Source: DATHWB01 sp040880725 (GTDB lineage Bacteria > Actinomycetota > Acidimicrobiia > Spongiisociales > ZC4RG35). From it: 51,620 bases of DNA. The translations under genes and the position numbers were made by a program. The DNA is taken from the NCBI GenBank assembly GCA_040880725.1, contig JBBDHV010000001.1, forward strand, positions 1 through 51,620. Direction: 5' to 3'. The notes beneath the pieces were generated by a model. The model was not told the origin of the DNA and ran no database searches. It worked only from the letters and a program-made list of their open reading frames with translations. Positions 24,460 through 32,708 of the stretch are shown here, one piece after another; position 1 is the stretch's first letter; each line of letters opens with the position of its first letter.

Positions 24460-26292
24460 ATGTGTGGAATCGTTGGATATGTCGGACCCCAACCACCGCT
24501 CGACGTGCTCATGCCCGGGCTCGAACGTCTCGAGTACCGCGGATACGACTCGGCAGGCATCGCCTTGAACACCGGGTCCGAAATCGAAATCGTCAAGCGG
24601 GCGGGAAGAATCGCCGAACTCTCGAAGGCGCTGGTAGGCACCGACCACCGCGCCGCCGTGTCTGGCATCGGCCACACCCGTTGGGCGACGCACGGCGCAC
24701 CGACGACCCGCAACGCCCACCCACACCGCGGATGCGACGGCTCGGTCACTCTCGTGCACAACGGAATCGTCGAAAACTGGTCCGAACTCAAGGCGGGACT
24801 GGTCGAGCGTGGCCACACGTTCGCGTCGGACACCGACACCGAGGTCGTCGCCCACCTCCTCGAAGAACGCCAGGACATGGATCTCGGCGACGCCGTTCGC
24901 AGCGTGATGACGATCGCCGACGGGGCGCTCGCCCTCGCGGTCATGCGGGTCGACGACCCTGATCTGATCGTCGGTGCGCGACGTAGTTCGCCGCTCGTGG
25001 TGGGGCTCGGTGAGGCGGAGAACTTTCTCGCATCGGACATTCCGGCCTTCCTCGCCCACACCCGCAGCATGCTGGTGCTCGATGACGACAACGTCGTCGA
25101 GCTCCGACCCGACAGCGTCCGTGTGACCCACGTGGACGGCACCGTGTTGGCCCCCAAGCAGCGGGAAGTCGAGTGGGACCTCGAAGCAGCAGAGAAGGGC
25201 GGCTACGAGACCTTCATGTTGAAGGAGATCCACGAACAGCCCACCGCCATCGCCGACACCCTGCGCGGGAGGATCGAGAGCCCCGATCGGGTCACCCTGC
25301 GCGAGCTGGAGATCGAGGACCGGGTACTGCGGATGATCGACAAGGTCTTTGTCATCGCATGTGGCACGTCGTTCCACGCAGCGATGATGGCGAAGTACGC
25401 CATCGAACGCTGGACCCGGCTCCCGGTAGAGATCGACATCGCCTCCGAGTTCCGGTACCGGGACCCCGTGCTCGATGAACGGAGCCTCGTCATCGGCATC
25501 TCCCAGTCGGGCGAGACGATCGACACCTTGGCTGCGGTTCGATACGCCAAGGCGCAGGGCGCGACGCTGATCGGAGTTTCCAACGTGGTGGATTCGGCAC
25601 TCGCCAGGGAAGCCGATGCAGTGCTCTACACCAGGGCCGGTCCCGAGATCGGGGTGGCGGCCACCAAGACGTTCACCACCCAGCTCGTGGCGATGCAGCT
25701 CCTCGGCCTCTACCTCGCCCAGGTGAGAGGATCGATGGATCCGGGGCGGGTGGGCACGATGATCGAAGAGCTCGAGTCATTGCCCGCCAAGATCGAACGC
25801 GCCGTCGCGCTGGAGGATCAGGTCGTCTCGATGGCGGCGCAGTGGTCCGATGTCCGGGACTTCTTCTTCCTCGGCCGTTCAGGCGACTTCCCCGTCGCCA
25901 TGGAGGGTGCCCTGAAGTTGAAGGAGATCGCCTACGTCAGAGCCGAGGGGTACGCCGCCGGCGAGATGAAGCATGGGCCGATCGCACTGATCGAGCCGGG
26001 TGTCGTGGTCGTCGGGGTCGCAACCGACAGCCACATCCGTACGAAGACCTTTTCGAACATGCAGGAGATGAAGGCGCGGGGCGGGACGATCGTGATGGTG
26101 GTGGAAGAAGGCGACGAGGGTGAGGTTGCCGATCTCGCCGACCACGTGATCGCGGTTCCGCGCAGTGCCGACCTGATCTGCACGGTGACGGCGGTGGTTC
26201 CGTTGCAACTGCTGGCCTACCACGTGGCGTCCGCGAAAGGCTTCGACGTCGACAAACCGAGGAACCTCGCCAAGACGGTGACCGTGGAATGA
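24460..26292 (+). CDS. glmS: Glutamine-fructose-6-phosphate aminotransferase
   Basis: 610 residues from ATG 24460, the start that exposes the catalytic Cys2 (MCGIVGYVGPQPPLDVLMPGLERLEYRGYDSAGI). The N-terminal Ntn-type glutaminase (GHTRWATHG, HNGIVENW) is followed by two SIS sugar-isomerase domains (ACGTSFHAAMMAKY, SQSGETIDTL, TKTFTTQL) and the C-terminal DKPRNLAKTVTVE. It makes glucosamine-6-phosphate. GTGAGGAGG is the ribosome-binding site. The frame is open upstream to 24337, but that is ribozyme/leader sequence. Confidence 0.98.
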   Translation: MCGIVGYVGPQPPLDVLMPGLERLEYRGYDSAGIALNTGSEIEIVKRAGRIAELSKALVGTDHRAAVSGIGHTRWATHGAPTTRNAHPHRGCDGSVTLVHNGIVENWSELKAGLVERGHTFASDTDTEVVAHLLEERQDMDLGDAVRSVMTIADGALALAVMRVDDPDLIVGARRSSPLVVGLGEAENFLASDIPAFLAHTRSMLVLDDDNVVELRPDSVRVTHVDGTVLAPKQREVEWDLEAAEKGGYETFMLKEIHEQPTAIADTLRGRIESPDRVTLRELEIEDRVLRMIDKVFVIACGTSFHAAMMAKYAIERWTRLPVEIDIASEFRYRDPVLDERSLVIGISQSGETIDTLAAVRYAKAQGATLIGVSNVVDSALAREADAVLYTRAGPEIGVAATKTFTTQLVAMQLLGLYLAQVRGSMDPGRVGTMIEELESLPAKIERAVALEDQVVSMAAQWSDVRDFFFLGRSGDFPVAMEGALKLKEIAYVRAEGYAAGEMKHGPIALIEPGVVVVGVATDSHIRTKTFSNMQEMKARGGTIVMVVEEGDEGEVADLADHVIAVPRSADLICTVTAVVPLQLLAYHVASAKGFDVDKPRNLAKTVTVE

Positions 26293-26301
26293 CCCATGAG
26301 G

Positions 26302-26333
26302 GTGGTGTTCCGCCGGCGACGGCGGAACACCAC
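26302..26333 (+). terminator. Perfect 14-bp hairpin after glmS
   Basis: GTGGTGTTCCGCCG / CGGCGGAACACCAC with a GCGA tetraloop, 9 bases after the glmS stop and about 20 bases before acpS. There is no T-tract, so it may be a terminator of the actinobacterial U-less kind or an mRNA 3'-end stabiliser. Confidence 0.65.
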
Positions 26334-26354
26334 TGATCGTCCTACCGTCCGGGC

Positions 26355-26741
26355 ATGCGCATCATCGGACTGGGTGTCGACCTCGCCGAGATCGGTCGAG
26401 TCGAACGGCTGTTGGAGAAGTACCCGAGGTTCATCGAGCGATGCTTCACCGAGCACGAGCGTGAGTACGCCCTCCGGTTCGCCAATCCTTCCCGGCGTCT
26501 GGCTGCTCGGTTTGCGGGCAAGGAAGCCGTGATGAAGTCCATGGGGACGGGGTGGCGCCGGATCCGTTGGACCGACATCGAGATCACGGGGGGAGGCAAA
26601 CCCACGGTGAGGATGACGGGTCGGGCCGCGGAGAGAGCCGCGATGCTGGGAGTCACCGAGGTGCATGTGACCATCACCCACACCGACGACACCGCCATGG
26701 TGATGGTCGTCTCGGTCGGGGACCACACTCCCGGCGGATAG
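26355..26741 (+). CDS. acpS: Holo-[acyl-carrier-protein] synthase
   Basis: 128 residues. GLGVDLAEIGRVERLL holds the Mg-binding Asp, RFAGKEAVMKSMGTG the KE(A) motif, and VTEVHVTITHTDDTAMVMVV the final strand. It transfers 4'-phosphopantetheine from CoA to ACP. TACCGT ends 6 bases before ATG and there is no Shine-Dalgarno, consistent with a leaderless message. Confidence 0.95.
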   Translation: MRIIGLGVDLAEIGRVERLLEKYPRFIERCFTEHEREYALRFANPSRRLAARFAGKEAVMKSMGTGWRRIRWTDIEITGGGKPTVRMTGRAAERAAMLGVTEVHVTITHTDDTAMVMVVSVGDHTPGG

Positions 26742-26770
26742 GTGGGCCGGCTCCGCCGACTGTCTCTCTG

Positions 26771-26804
26771 TTCCGCCCGAAAAAGCTTCGCTTTCGGGCG
26801 GGAA
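26771..26804. terminator. Bidirectional terminator between acpS and the CoA transferase
   Basis: TTCCGCCCGAAA / TTTCGGGCGGGAA stem with one bulged G and a loop AAGCTTCGC, between two convergent genes. A-rich on one side and T-rich on the other, so it could work in both directions. Confidence 0.7.
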
Positions 26805-26846
26805 GCCGACGGATGGGGCTCGCAGCTCGCCCAATCCGCCAGCTTC

Positions 26847-28061
26847 TCAGCTCGGGTCGGCTTCGCTCCGAGGCACCCAGACGGCTCCCCCGTCGAGGAG
26901 CGCCTCGATTCCTGCGGCGTCATATCCGAGTTCACCGAGGAGTTCAACGCCATGTTCGCCCAGCCGGGGGGTGGGACGCCCTGCGTGCGATTCGACCCCC
27001 TCGAACGACGCGGGGTGGCGGGGTTCGACGAGTGAACCCTCGGTCGGATGGTCGACCCGCCGGAAGAAGTCTGTTTCGATCAGCTGGGGATCTTCGAAGA
27101 GGTCGTCGAGGGATGCGACCGGCCCGGCGGGAATGCCTTTGGCGGCCAGAACCTCGAGCCATTGCCCGGTGGATCGGGTCGCTATCAGACGGCTGACCAG
27201 CGCATAGAGCTCGTCGATGCGGAGAGCCCGCGCGTGGGCATCGAAGACCCATTCGGCATCCGCCCACCCCGGTTCGTCGACGAGCCCCATCAGCGCCCGC
27301 CAATGCCGCTCGGAGTACGGGAGGAGCACGATGTGCCCGTCGGAGGTGGCGTGCGGCCGACGGTGGGGATTGAGCAGCCGGTTGTAGCCGGGAGGGCCGA
27401 GCGGCGGATCGAACGCTCGTCCGCCCATGTGCTCGGCGAGGAGGAAGGCCGCCATCGTCTCGAGCATGGGAACTTCGACCGTGGCGCCCTCCCCGGTGCG
27501 TTCCCGATGGTGCAGGGCTCCCAGCACCGCGATCGCCGCGGACAGTCCGGTGATCTTGTCTGCCATGGTCGTGGGGACGAAGTGCGGTACCCCCGCGGCG
27601 TCGGCCATGAGCCCGGCGAGGCCCATGCGTCCCTGGATGACGTCGTCGTATGCCGGAGCGTGTGCGTCCGGTCCACTGCTTCCGAATCCGGGAGTCACAC
27701 AGTGGATCAGCCGAGGTCGACCGGTGCGCAAGGTGTCCGCGTCCACACCCAACTTGCGGGCGGTGCGCGGAAGCATGTTGTGGATCACCACGTCTGCGGT
27801 GTCGACGAGCCGGCCGAGGATGATCTGTCCGCCTGGGTTCGTCAGGTCGATACAGATGGAGCGCTTGTTGCGGTTGATGGTGAGAAACGGTGCTCCCATC
27901 CCCGGATGGCGGGCGGGAGCGGCTGCGCGGTACAGGTCGCCTCCCGGAGGCTCGACCTTGATCACGTCGGCGCCCATGTCCCCGAGGATGCTGGTCGCGT
28001 ACGGGCCGAGCACGATGGTGCTCAGGTCGACGACGCGGACGTCCGAGAGCAGCGGAAACAT
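26847..28061 (-). CDS. CaiB/BaiF-type family III CoA transferase
   Basis: 404 residues from ATG 28061 (MFPLLSDVRVVDLSTIVLGPYATSILGDMGADVIKVEPPGGDLYR), the typical family III N-terminus. The active-site Asp is expected in the AYDDVIQGRMGLAGL segment, and NRNKRSICIDL is also conserved. Members move CoA between acids (formyl-CoA, carnitine, succinyl donors) or are racemases of the Amacr group; the substrate cannot be told. The frame stays open upstream through the N gap, but the extra residues are not family-like. Divergent from nnr across a gap-containing interval. Confidence 0.88.
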   Translation of the reverse strand: MFPLLSDVRVVDLSTIVLGPYATSILGDMGADVIKVEPPGGDLYRAAAPARHPGMGAPFLTINRNKRSICIDLTNPGGQIILGRLVDTADVVIHNMLPRTARKLGVDADTLRTGRPRLIHCVTPGFGSSGPDAHAPAYDDVIQGRMGLAGLMADAAGVPHFVPTTMADKITGLSAAIAVLGALHHRERTGEGATVEVPMLETMAAFLLAEHMGGRAFDPPLGPPGYNRLLNPHRRPHATSDGHIVLLPYSERHWRALMGLVDEPGWADAEWVFDAHARALRIDELYALVSRLIATRSTGQWLEVLAAKGIPAGPVASLDDLFEDPQLIETDFFRRVDHPTEGSLVEPRHPASFEGVESHAGRPTPRLGEHGVELLGELGYDAAGIEALLDGGAVWVPRSEADPS

Positions 28062-28136
28062 GGCTGCGGAGCGTAGGGCGGTGCCTGCTCCGGAGGGTGA
28101 CGGGGCGGCGGAGGGGGTGACGACGTTGCCGTCGTC

Positions 28137-28169
28137 NNNNNNNNNNCCCCCCCCCCCCCCCCCCCCCCC
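28137..28169. other. Assembly gap: 10 N followed by 23 C
   Basis: Bases 28137-28146 are N and 28147-28169 are an uninterrupted C run. The flank is a small inverted repeat (GACGACG-TTGC-CGTCGTC just before the N). This lies in the 270-base divergent intergenic region of the CoA transferase and nnr. The true length and sequence are unknown; nothing else recognisable lies in the region except TAGGAT at 28320-28325, 6 bases before the nnr start, a possible leaderless -10 box. Confidence 0.95.
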
Positions 28170-28331
28170 GCTTCCGTGCCGCCCGTGAACCGGCATACGA
28201 CGCGGTGCGGGCACGTGCGTCGAGTGGCATCGAGGGGGATCGAGCCGGTTCGACATTCCTGTCGGCGGTCGCCCCGACCGGATAAGCGAAACGGCGCCGG
28301 CCGAGCGGCGCGCCGAACGTAGGATTCCGAT

Positions 28332-29645
28332 GTGCTTCCAGTGTTGACGGCAGAGGAGTCGGCCCGGATCGACGCGGCAAGCCCCGTTCCGATGACGGTG
28401 CTCATGCGTCGTGCGGGCGTCGCCGCAGCCCACGTGGCCGTCACCGAATACGGAGTGGGATATGGGACAAGGGTCGTGGTCTTGGCCGGTCCGGGCAACA
28501 ACGGCGGCGACGCCTACGTCGTCGCGTCGGTGCTGGCGCGCCGGGGAGCGGCGGTGTCGCTCGTCCCGTACGGCATTCCGGGTTCGGCTGCTTCCCTGCA
28601 CCACGCCCAGCGCGCCTCGGGAGTGAGCAGACTCATCCGAGACGCGCCTGACCTCGTCATCGACGGCGTGTTCGGCGCCGGATCACGCCCCGGCGTCCCG
28701 GACGACGTTTCTCGCTGGAACGAAACGGACGCTCCGATACTCGCCTTGGATCTTCCGTCCGGACTCGCCGCAGACACGGGGGAGGCCGGCGAGGGCACCA
28801 TTCGCGCCGACACCACTGTCGCCTTTCACACCCTCAAGCCCGGGCATCTGCTCGGTGACGGGCCGGATCACTGCGGACGTGTCCAGGTCGTCGACATCGG
28901 TCTCTCCGGCGGCGAACCGGCGTATCGGCTCGTGACCAGAGAGGACGCCCCCCGCCCGGATCGGCCGCGTCGGTCCCACAAATGGTCGGCGGGTTCGGTT
29001 CTCGTGATCGGTGGATCGGAAGGGATGGTCGGTGCCGCAGTCATGGCGGCGCGGTCGGCCCTGGCTTTCGGGGCGGGTGCAGTCGGGGTCGCCACCCCCG
29101 ACCCGGGATTGGCCCAGCAACTCGCTCCCGAGATCCTGGCGTATCCGATCGATGACCTTCCCGCCCGTTACGGCGTGTGGGTCGTTGGCCCCGGACTCGG
29201 CGCCGGCCGGTCCGACTTGGTTGCGCACGCCCACGATCGCCTGGCCCCGACCGTCATTGACGCCGATGCCCTCGGTCCGGATTCGCGTCGGGCACGGCAT
29301 ACGGACATCGTCTTGACCCCACATGCGGGAGAATTGAAGAAGATGGGGGGCACGGAGACGGCCGCCACTCTTCTGAGGAAGGGGAACCCGACGATCATCG
29401 AGGACTCGGATGCCCCCTGGATCGTCGACACGGGCGGACCGGAGTTGGCAACGATCGGGACCGGCGACGTGCTGGCGGGGATGATCGGAGCGTTGCTCGC
29501 GCGGGGTCTCGACGGCCCCGCGGCCGCACGGTCTGCTGCCTATTGGCACGGTGTCGCCGGACGGTCGCTGCAGCAGAACGCCGGGTATGTGACCGCTGAC
29601 GCGTTGGTGGCCGAGGCTGGTCGATTCGCGTGGGCGGGCTCATGA
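28332..29645 (+). CDS. nnr: Bifunctional NAD(P)HX epimerase / ADP-dependent NAD(P)HX dehydratase
   Basis: 437 residues from GTG 28332. The N-terminal YjeF_N epimerase domain (to about residue 200) has GPGNNGGDAYVVASVL, DGVFGAGSR and ALDLPSGLAADTG. The C-terminal ribokinase-like dehydratase domain has KWSAGSVLVIGGSEGMVGA, TPHAGELKKM and GTGDVLAGMIGALLARG. It repairs hydrated NADH/NADPH. It is somewhat short (usually ~480-500). ATGA overlap with alr. Confidence 0.94.
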   Translation: MLPVLTAEESARIDAASPVPMTVLMRRAGVAAAHVAVTEYGVGYGTRVVVLAGPGNNGGDAYVVASVLARRGAAVSLVPYGIPGSAASLHHAQRASGVSRLIRDAPDLVIDGVFGAGSRPGVPDDVSRWNETDAPILALDLPSGLAADTGEAGEGTIRADTTVAFHTLKPGHLLGDGPDHCGRVQVVDIGLSGGEPAYRLVTREDAPRPDRPRRSHKWSAGSVLVIGGSEGMVGAAVMAARSALAFGAGAVGVATPDPGLAQQLAPEILAYPIDDLPARYGVWVVGPGLGAGRSDLVAHAHDRLAPTVIDADALGPDSRRARHTDIVLTPHAGELKKMGGTETAATLLRKGNPTIIEDSDAPWIVDTGGPELATIGTGDVLAGMIGALLARGLDGPAAARSAAYWHGVAGRSLQQNAGYVTADALVAEAGRFAWAGS

Positions 29646-30727
29646 GACCGTCATGGGCCGAGATCGACTTGACGGCGGTTGCTCACAACGTCGCCGCTTT
29701 CCGGAACCATCTCGGGCCGACCGAGCTGTGCGCGGTGGTCAAGGCGGACGGATATGGACATGGCGACGTACCGGTGGCCGAGGTCGCCGTCGCCCACGGT
29801 GCGAGCTGGCTGGCGGTGGCGCTGCTGGAAGAAGGCATCCGACTGCGAGAGGCCGACATCACCGTTCCGATTCTCGTGCTGTCCGAGCCTTCGGTGAGCG
29901 ACGTCGGGGTGCTCGCCGACTGGGACCTGACGCCGACGGTGTACCGCCACGTGTTCCTCGAAGCCCTGACCGAGCACCGTGACCGGATCCGGCCGATCCA
30001 TCTGAAGCTGGATACCGGGATGCATCGTGTCGGCGCGGACCTGCGGACCGTGACCGCGCTCGCCCACCAGGCGCGAGCGTTGGGTTTGGGGATCGGCGGG
30101 TTGTGGACGCACTTTGCCTCCTCCGAATCGGACCCGGAGTTCACCCGTCTGCAGCTCGCGCTCCTCGACCATGCGGTCGAGCATCTCCGGGACGTGCTCG
30201 GCTCCGATGTCATCGTTCACCACTCGAACACCGGTGGGGCGATCCTCGTCGGGGGAGGAGGCATGGCGAGGGTTGGCCTGGGTCTCTACGGCCTCTACCC
30301 GTCCGATGAGTGCCGCGGTCCGATCGACCTCCGGCCCGTGATGCGTGTCGTCTCCCGCGTCTCCCACGTGCGCAGACATCCTGTCGGAGCGCGACCGTCG
30401 TATGGGAGGCGCCGTGCCCTCGAAGTGGATTCGAACGTGGCTTCGGTGCCCATCGGCTATGCCGACGGGGTTCCGCGCCTGCTCTCGGACAGGGGGGAGG
30501 TCCTGATCGGTGGGAAACGCCGACCGCTCGCCGGGACGGTCACCATGGACCAGCTTGTCGTGGACTGCGGCGACGACAGGGTTGAAGTCGGTGACGAGGT
30601 CGTGCTCATCGGGCGGCAGGGAGACGCCGAGATCGCCGCCGACGAATGGGCGGAGCTGACGGGCACGATCAGCTACGAGATCGTCTGCGGTATCGGACCC
30701 CGATTACCGCGGCGTTTCGTCGAATAG
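29642..30727 (+). CDS. alr: Alanine racemase
   Basis: 361 residues from ATG 29642, which overlaps the nnr stop (preferred over GTG 29630). CAVVKADGYGHG carries the PLP lysine; IHLKLDTGMHRVG and SVPIGYADGVPRLLS (with the catalytic Tyr in the same region of the family) follow, then GTVTMDQLVVDCG. It supplies D-alanine for peptidoglycan. Confidence 0.96.
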   Translation: MRPSWAEIDLTAVAHNVAAFRNHLGPTELCAVVKADGYGHGDVPVAEVAVAHGASWLAVALLEEGIRLREADITVPILVLSEPSVSDVGVLADWDLTPTVYRHVFLEALTEHRDRIRPIHLKLDTGMHRVGADLRTVTALAHQARALGLGIGGLWTHFASSESDPEFTRLQLALLDHAVEHLRDVLGSDVIVHHSNTGGAILVGGGGMARVGLGLYGLYPSDECRGPIDLRPVMRVVSRVSHVRRHPVGARPSYGRRRALEVDSNVASVPIGYADGVPRLLSDRGEVLIGGKRRPLAGTVTMDQLVVDCGDDRVEVGDEVVLIGRQGDAEIAADEWAELTGTISYEIVCGIGPRLPRRFVE

Positions 30728-30740
30728 GCTGGACCCGGTC

Positions 30741-31049
30741 GTGTCCGCCCTCGCCGAACTGCGTCTCGTCGCCGAAACCTGTACTGCCTGTTCGTTGGCA
30801 GACATCCGCGGAAGGTCGTACCCGTGGTGGCGAGACAAGGTGCTCGTCCCCACGTACCATCCGGCCGCAACGTTGCGAGGAGGCGACCGCATCACCGGTC
30901 TCGTGCGGAAGGACTTCGACATCATGCGCGGCGCGCTCGACGCGGCAACCGACAGCGCGAATGGCGACACGGGTGGGGCCGACCCCCTCGTGACCACGGT
31001 CGCCTCCATGTCCGCGCCGGATCCACAGCAGGTCGGCCTGTTCGGATGA
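30741..31049 (+). pseudogene. Uracil-DNA glycosylase family 4 remnant with internal in-frame deletion
   Basis: 102 residues from GTG 30741. The N-terminus (LAELRLVAETCTACSLA) matches the start of family 4 uracil-DNA glycosylases with its first CxxC, and the next residues (RGRSYPWW...VLVPTYHPAATLRGG...VRKDFDIMRGAL) match their C-terminal end. The middle ~110-130 residues, including GEAPG, the remaining iron-sulfur Cys and the CRPPGNR region, are missing. Full-length proteins are ~200 residues or more. The frame is intact and overlaps tsaE by 4 bases. It cannot be an active glycosylase of the known kind. TAGGCT 10 bases upstream could be a -10 box. Confidence 0.8.
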
Positions 31050-31501
31050 TCGTCGTTCACTGCCCCACCGAGATGGAGACCCGCGCCCTCGCCGCCCGGC
31101 TTGCGTCGCTGTGTCGGCCGGGTGACCTCATCGTGTTGTCCGGCGGCCTCGGCGTGGGCAAGACGACTTTTGTGGGCGGTCTCGCGGACGGTCTCGGCGT
31201 CGAAGAGAGCATCACCAGCCCCACGTTCGTGTTGATGCGCATGTACGGGTCCGGCTTCCTGCCGCTCGTCCACGTCGACGTGTACAGGATCAGCTCGTCG
31301 CTCGAGTTCGACGACCTCGAGGTCTTCGAACTGGGTCGAGACGGGGTGGTCGCGGTCGAGTGGGGCGACGTGATCGGGGCCGTGCTGCCCGTCGATCGGC
31401 TTCATGTCGAACTCTCGGTGGACCACGAGGGTGCTCGGACGATTTCGCTGCGGCCCGTCGGCGCATGGAACGCCCGTCCACTCGCCGAGGTGGCCACCTG
31501 A
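31046..31501 (+). CDS. tsaE: tRNA t6A biosynthesis ATPase TsaE
   Basis: 151 residues from ATG 31046, overlapping the upstream stop. Walker A GGLGVGKTTFVGGLADGLG, SPTFVLMRMY, VHVDVYRISS and VVAVEWGD are family hallmarks. TsaE works with TsaB and TsaD to make threonylcarbamoyladenosine on ANN-decoding tRNAs. Stop shares a base with tsaB. Confidence 0.96.
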   Translation: MIVVHCPTEMETRALAARLASLCRPGDLIVLSGGLGVGKTTFVGGLADGLGVEESITSPTFVLMRMYGSGFLPLVHVDVYRISSSLEFDDLEVFELGRDGVVAVEWGDVIGAVLPVDRLHVELSVDHEGARTISLRPVGAWNARPLAEVAT

Positions 31502-32211
31502 TGTTCAAGGTCCTGGCCATCGAGACGGCCACTCCCGCATCCTCGGTGGCGCTCGCAGAGGGACGGGGGATCGTGGCGTCCGCGGCAAGAGTGGACCGGA
31601 CCGGTCATTCGGCATTTCTCGTCCCGGCCATCGACTTCTGCTTCGACCAGGTCGGATGGCGTCCGAATGATCTGGACGCGGTCGTCGTCGACGTCGGCCC
31701 CGGCCTGTACACCGGTATCCGGGTGGGGATCGCCACCGCGCAGGGCTTGGCCGCGGCGGTGGGGGTGCCGCTGCTCACCGCGGTGTCCCTCGATGCGATC
31801 GCGTTGCGGGCGGCGACCGGCCGACGGCACATTTGGTCGGTCGTCGACGTTCGCCGCAATGAGCTGGCGGTCTCGTCGTATCACCCGGTCCCCGGTGGTG
31901 TCGTGAAGGACGCTCCACCCGAGATCGTGACCCACGACGAGTTGCGGGCTGGGCTCGAGTCGGATCCGAAGGATGTGCTGTTGGTGGGCGACACCGAGGC
32001 AATCGGCGAGGCGACACTTCGCGGGCTGCACCGGGTGAAGAAGGGCGGGCCGCGATATCCGCAGGCCGAGGCACTTATCGAAGCCACGGCGGCATCCCTC
32101 GAAGCCGACGAGATCCCTCACCCCGATGACATCCGTCCTCTGTATCTCCGCGAGCCCGACGTCCAGATCAACTGGGCGGCGCTCGAAATGGACCCGTGGG
32201 GCGAGCGATGA
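31501..32211 (+). CDS. tsaB: tRNA t6A biosynthesis protein TsaB
   Basis: 236 residues from ATG 31501. LAIETATPASSVAL at the N-terminus, DAVVVDVGPGLYTGIRVGIATAQGLA (YjeE-partner signature GPGSFTGLR-like, here GPGLYTGIR). It is an ASKHA-fold scaffold that binds TsaD. One-base overlap with tsaE, 4-base overlap with rimI. Confidence 0.95.
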   Translation: MFKVLAIETATPASSVALAEGRGIVASAARVDRTGHSAFLVPAIDFCFDQVGWRPNDLDAVVVDVGPGLYTGIRVGIATAQGLAAAVGVPLLTAVSLDAIALRAATGRRHIWSVVDVRRNELAVSSYHPVPGGVVKDAPPEIVTHDELRAGLESDPKDVLLVGDTEAIGEATLRGLHRVKKGGPRYPQAEALIEATAASLEADEIPHPDDIRPLYLREPDVQINWAALEMDPWGER

Positions 32212-32708
32212 TGTCCGCTCCCACGGTGCAATTGCGATCCATGCGTCCCGACGACATCGAGACGGCGCATGTGCTCGAGCAGCGGGTCTATCCGCAGGCG
32301 TGGTCCCGGCAGGTGTTCGCCGACGAATTGGATCAGGCGAACCGCCGCTATGTGGTGGCCGAGATCGATGAAACCTTCGTCGGGTACGGCGGCGTGATGA
32401 TCGTCAGCGACGAAGCTCACATCACCACGGTGGTCGTCGACCCCGTGCACCGTCAGGCTCGGGTGGGCACCCGTCTGATGCTGGCGCTCATCGACCATGC
32501 CCTCGCGTCGGGTGCGGGGGCACTCACCTTGGAGGTGCGGGTGTCGAATGAGGCGGCCCAGGCCCTCTACCGGAGGTTCGGGATGGCTCCGGTCGGAGTG
32601 AGGAAGCAGTATTACCGGGATGAGGACGCCCTGATCATGTGGGTCCACGACATCGACAGCGACGCCTACTCCGACCGCCTCACAACGATCAAGGCTGCTG
32701 TGCGATGA
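32208..32708 (+). CDS. rimI: Ribosomal-protein-alanine N-acetyltransferase RimI-like
   Basis: 166 residues from ATG 32208 (or 32211). A GNAT fold is seen: VVDPVHRQARVGTRLMLALIDHAL is the acetyl-CoA loop (R/QxxGxG/A type), LEVRVSNEAAQALYRRFGM the motif B, and VGVRKQYYRDEDALIMW the end. RimI acetylates S18 and possibly other N-termini. Its place between tsaB and tsaD is the normal actinobacterial order. Confidence 0.9.
   Translation: MMSAPTVQLRSMRPDDIETAHVLEQRVYPQAWSRQVFADELDQANRRYVVAEIDETFVGYGGVMIVSDEAHITTVVVDPVHRQARVGTRLMLALIDHALASGAGALTLEVRVSNEAAQALYRRFGMAPVGVRKQYYRDEDALIMWVHDIDSDAYSDRLTTIKAAVR

Noticed and set aside
28147..28169. The poly-C run as a phase-variable tract
   Set aside because: It directly touches an N block and is outside coding sequence; an artefact is far more likely.
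26847..28604. Long minus-strand frame joining the CoA transferase with sequence beyond the N gap
   Set aside because: It crosses unknown bases and the C run; the residues before MFPLLSDVRV are low-complexity and unlike the family, whose usual N-terminus is at 28061.
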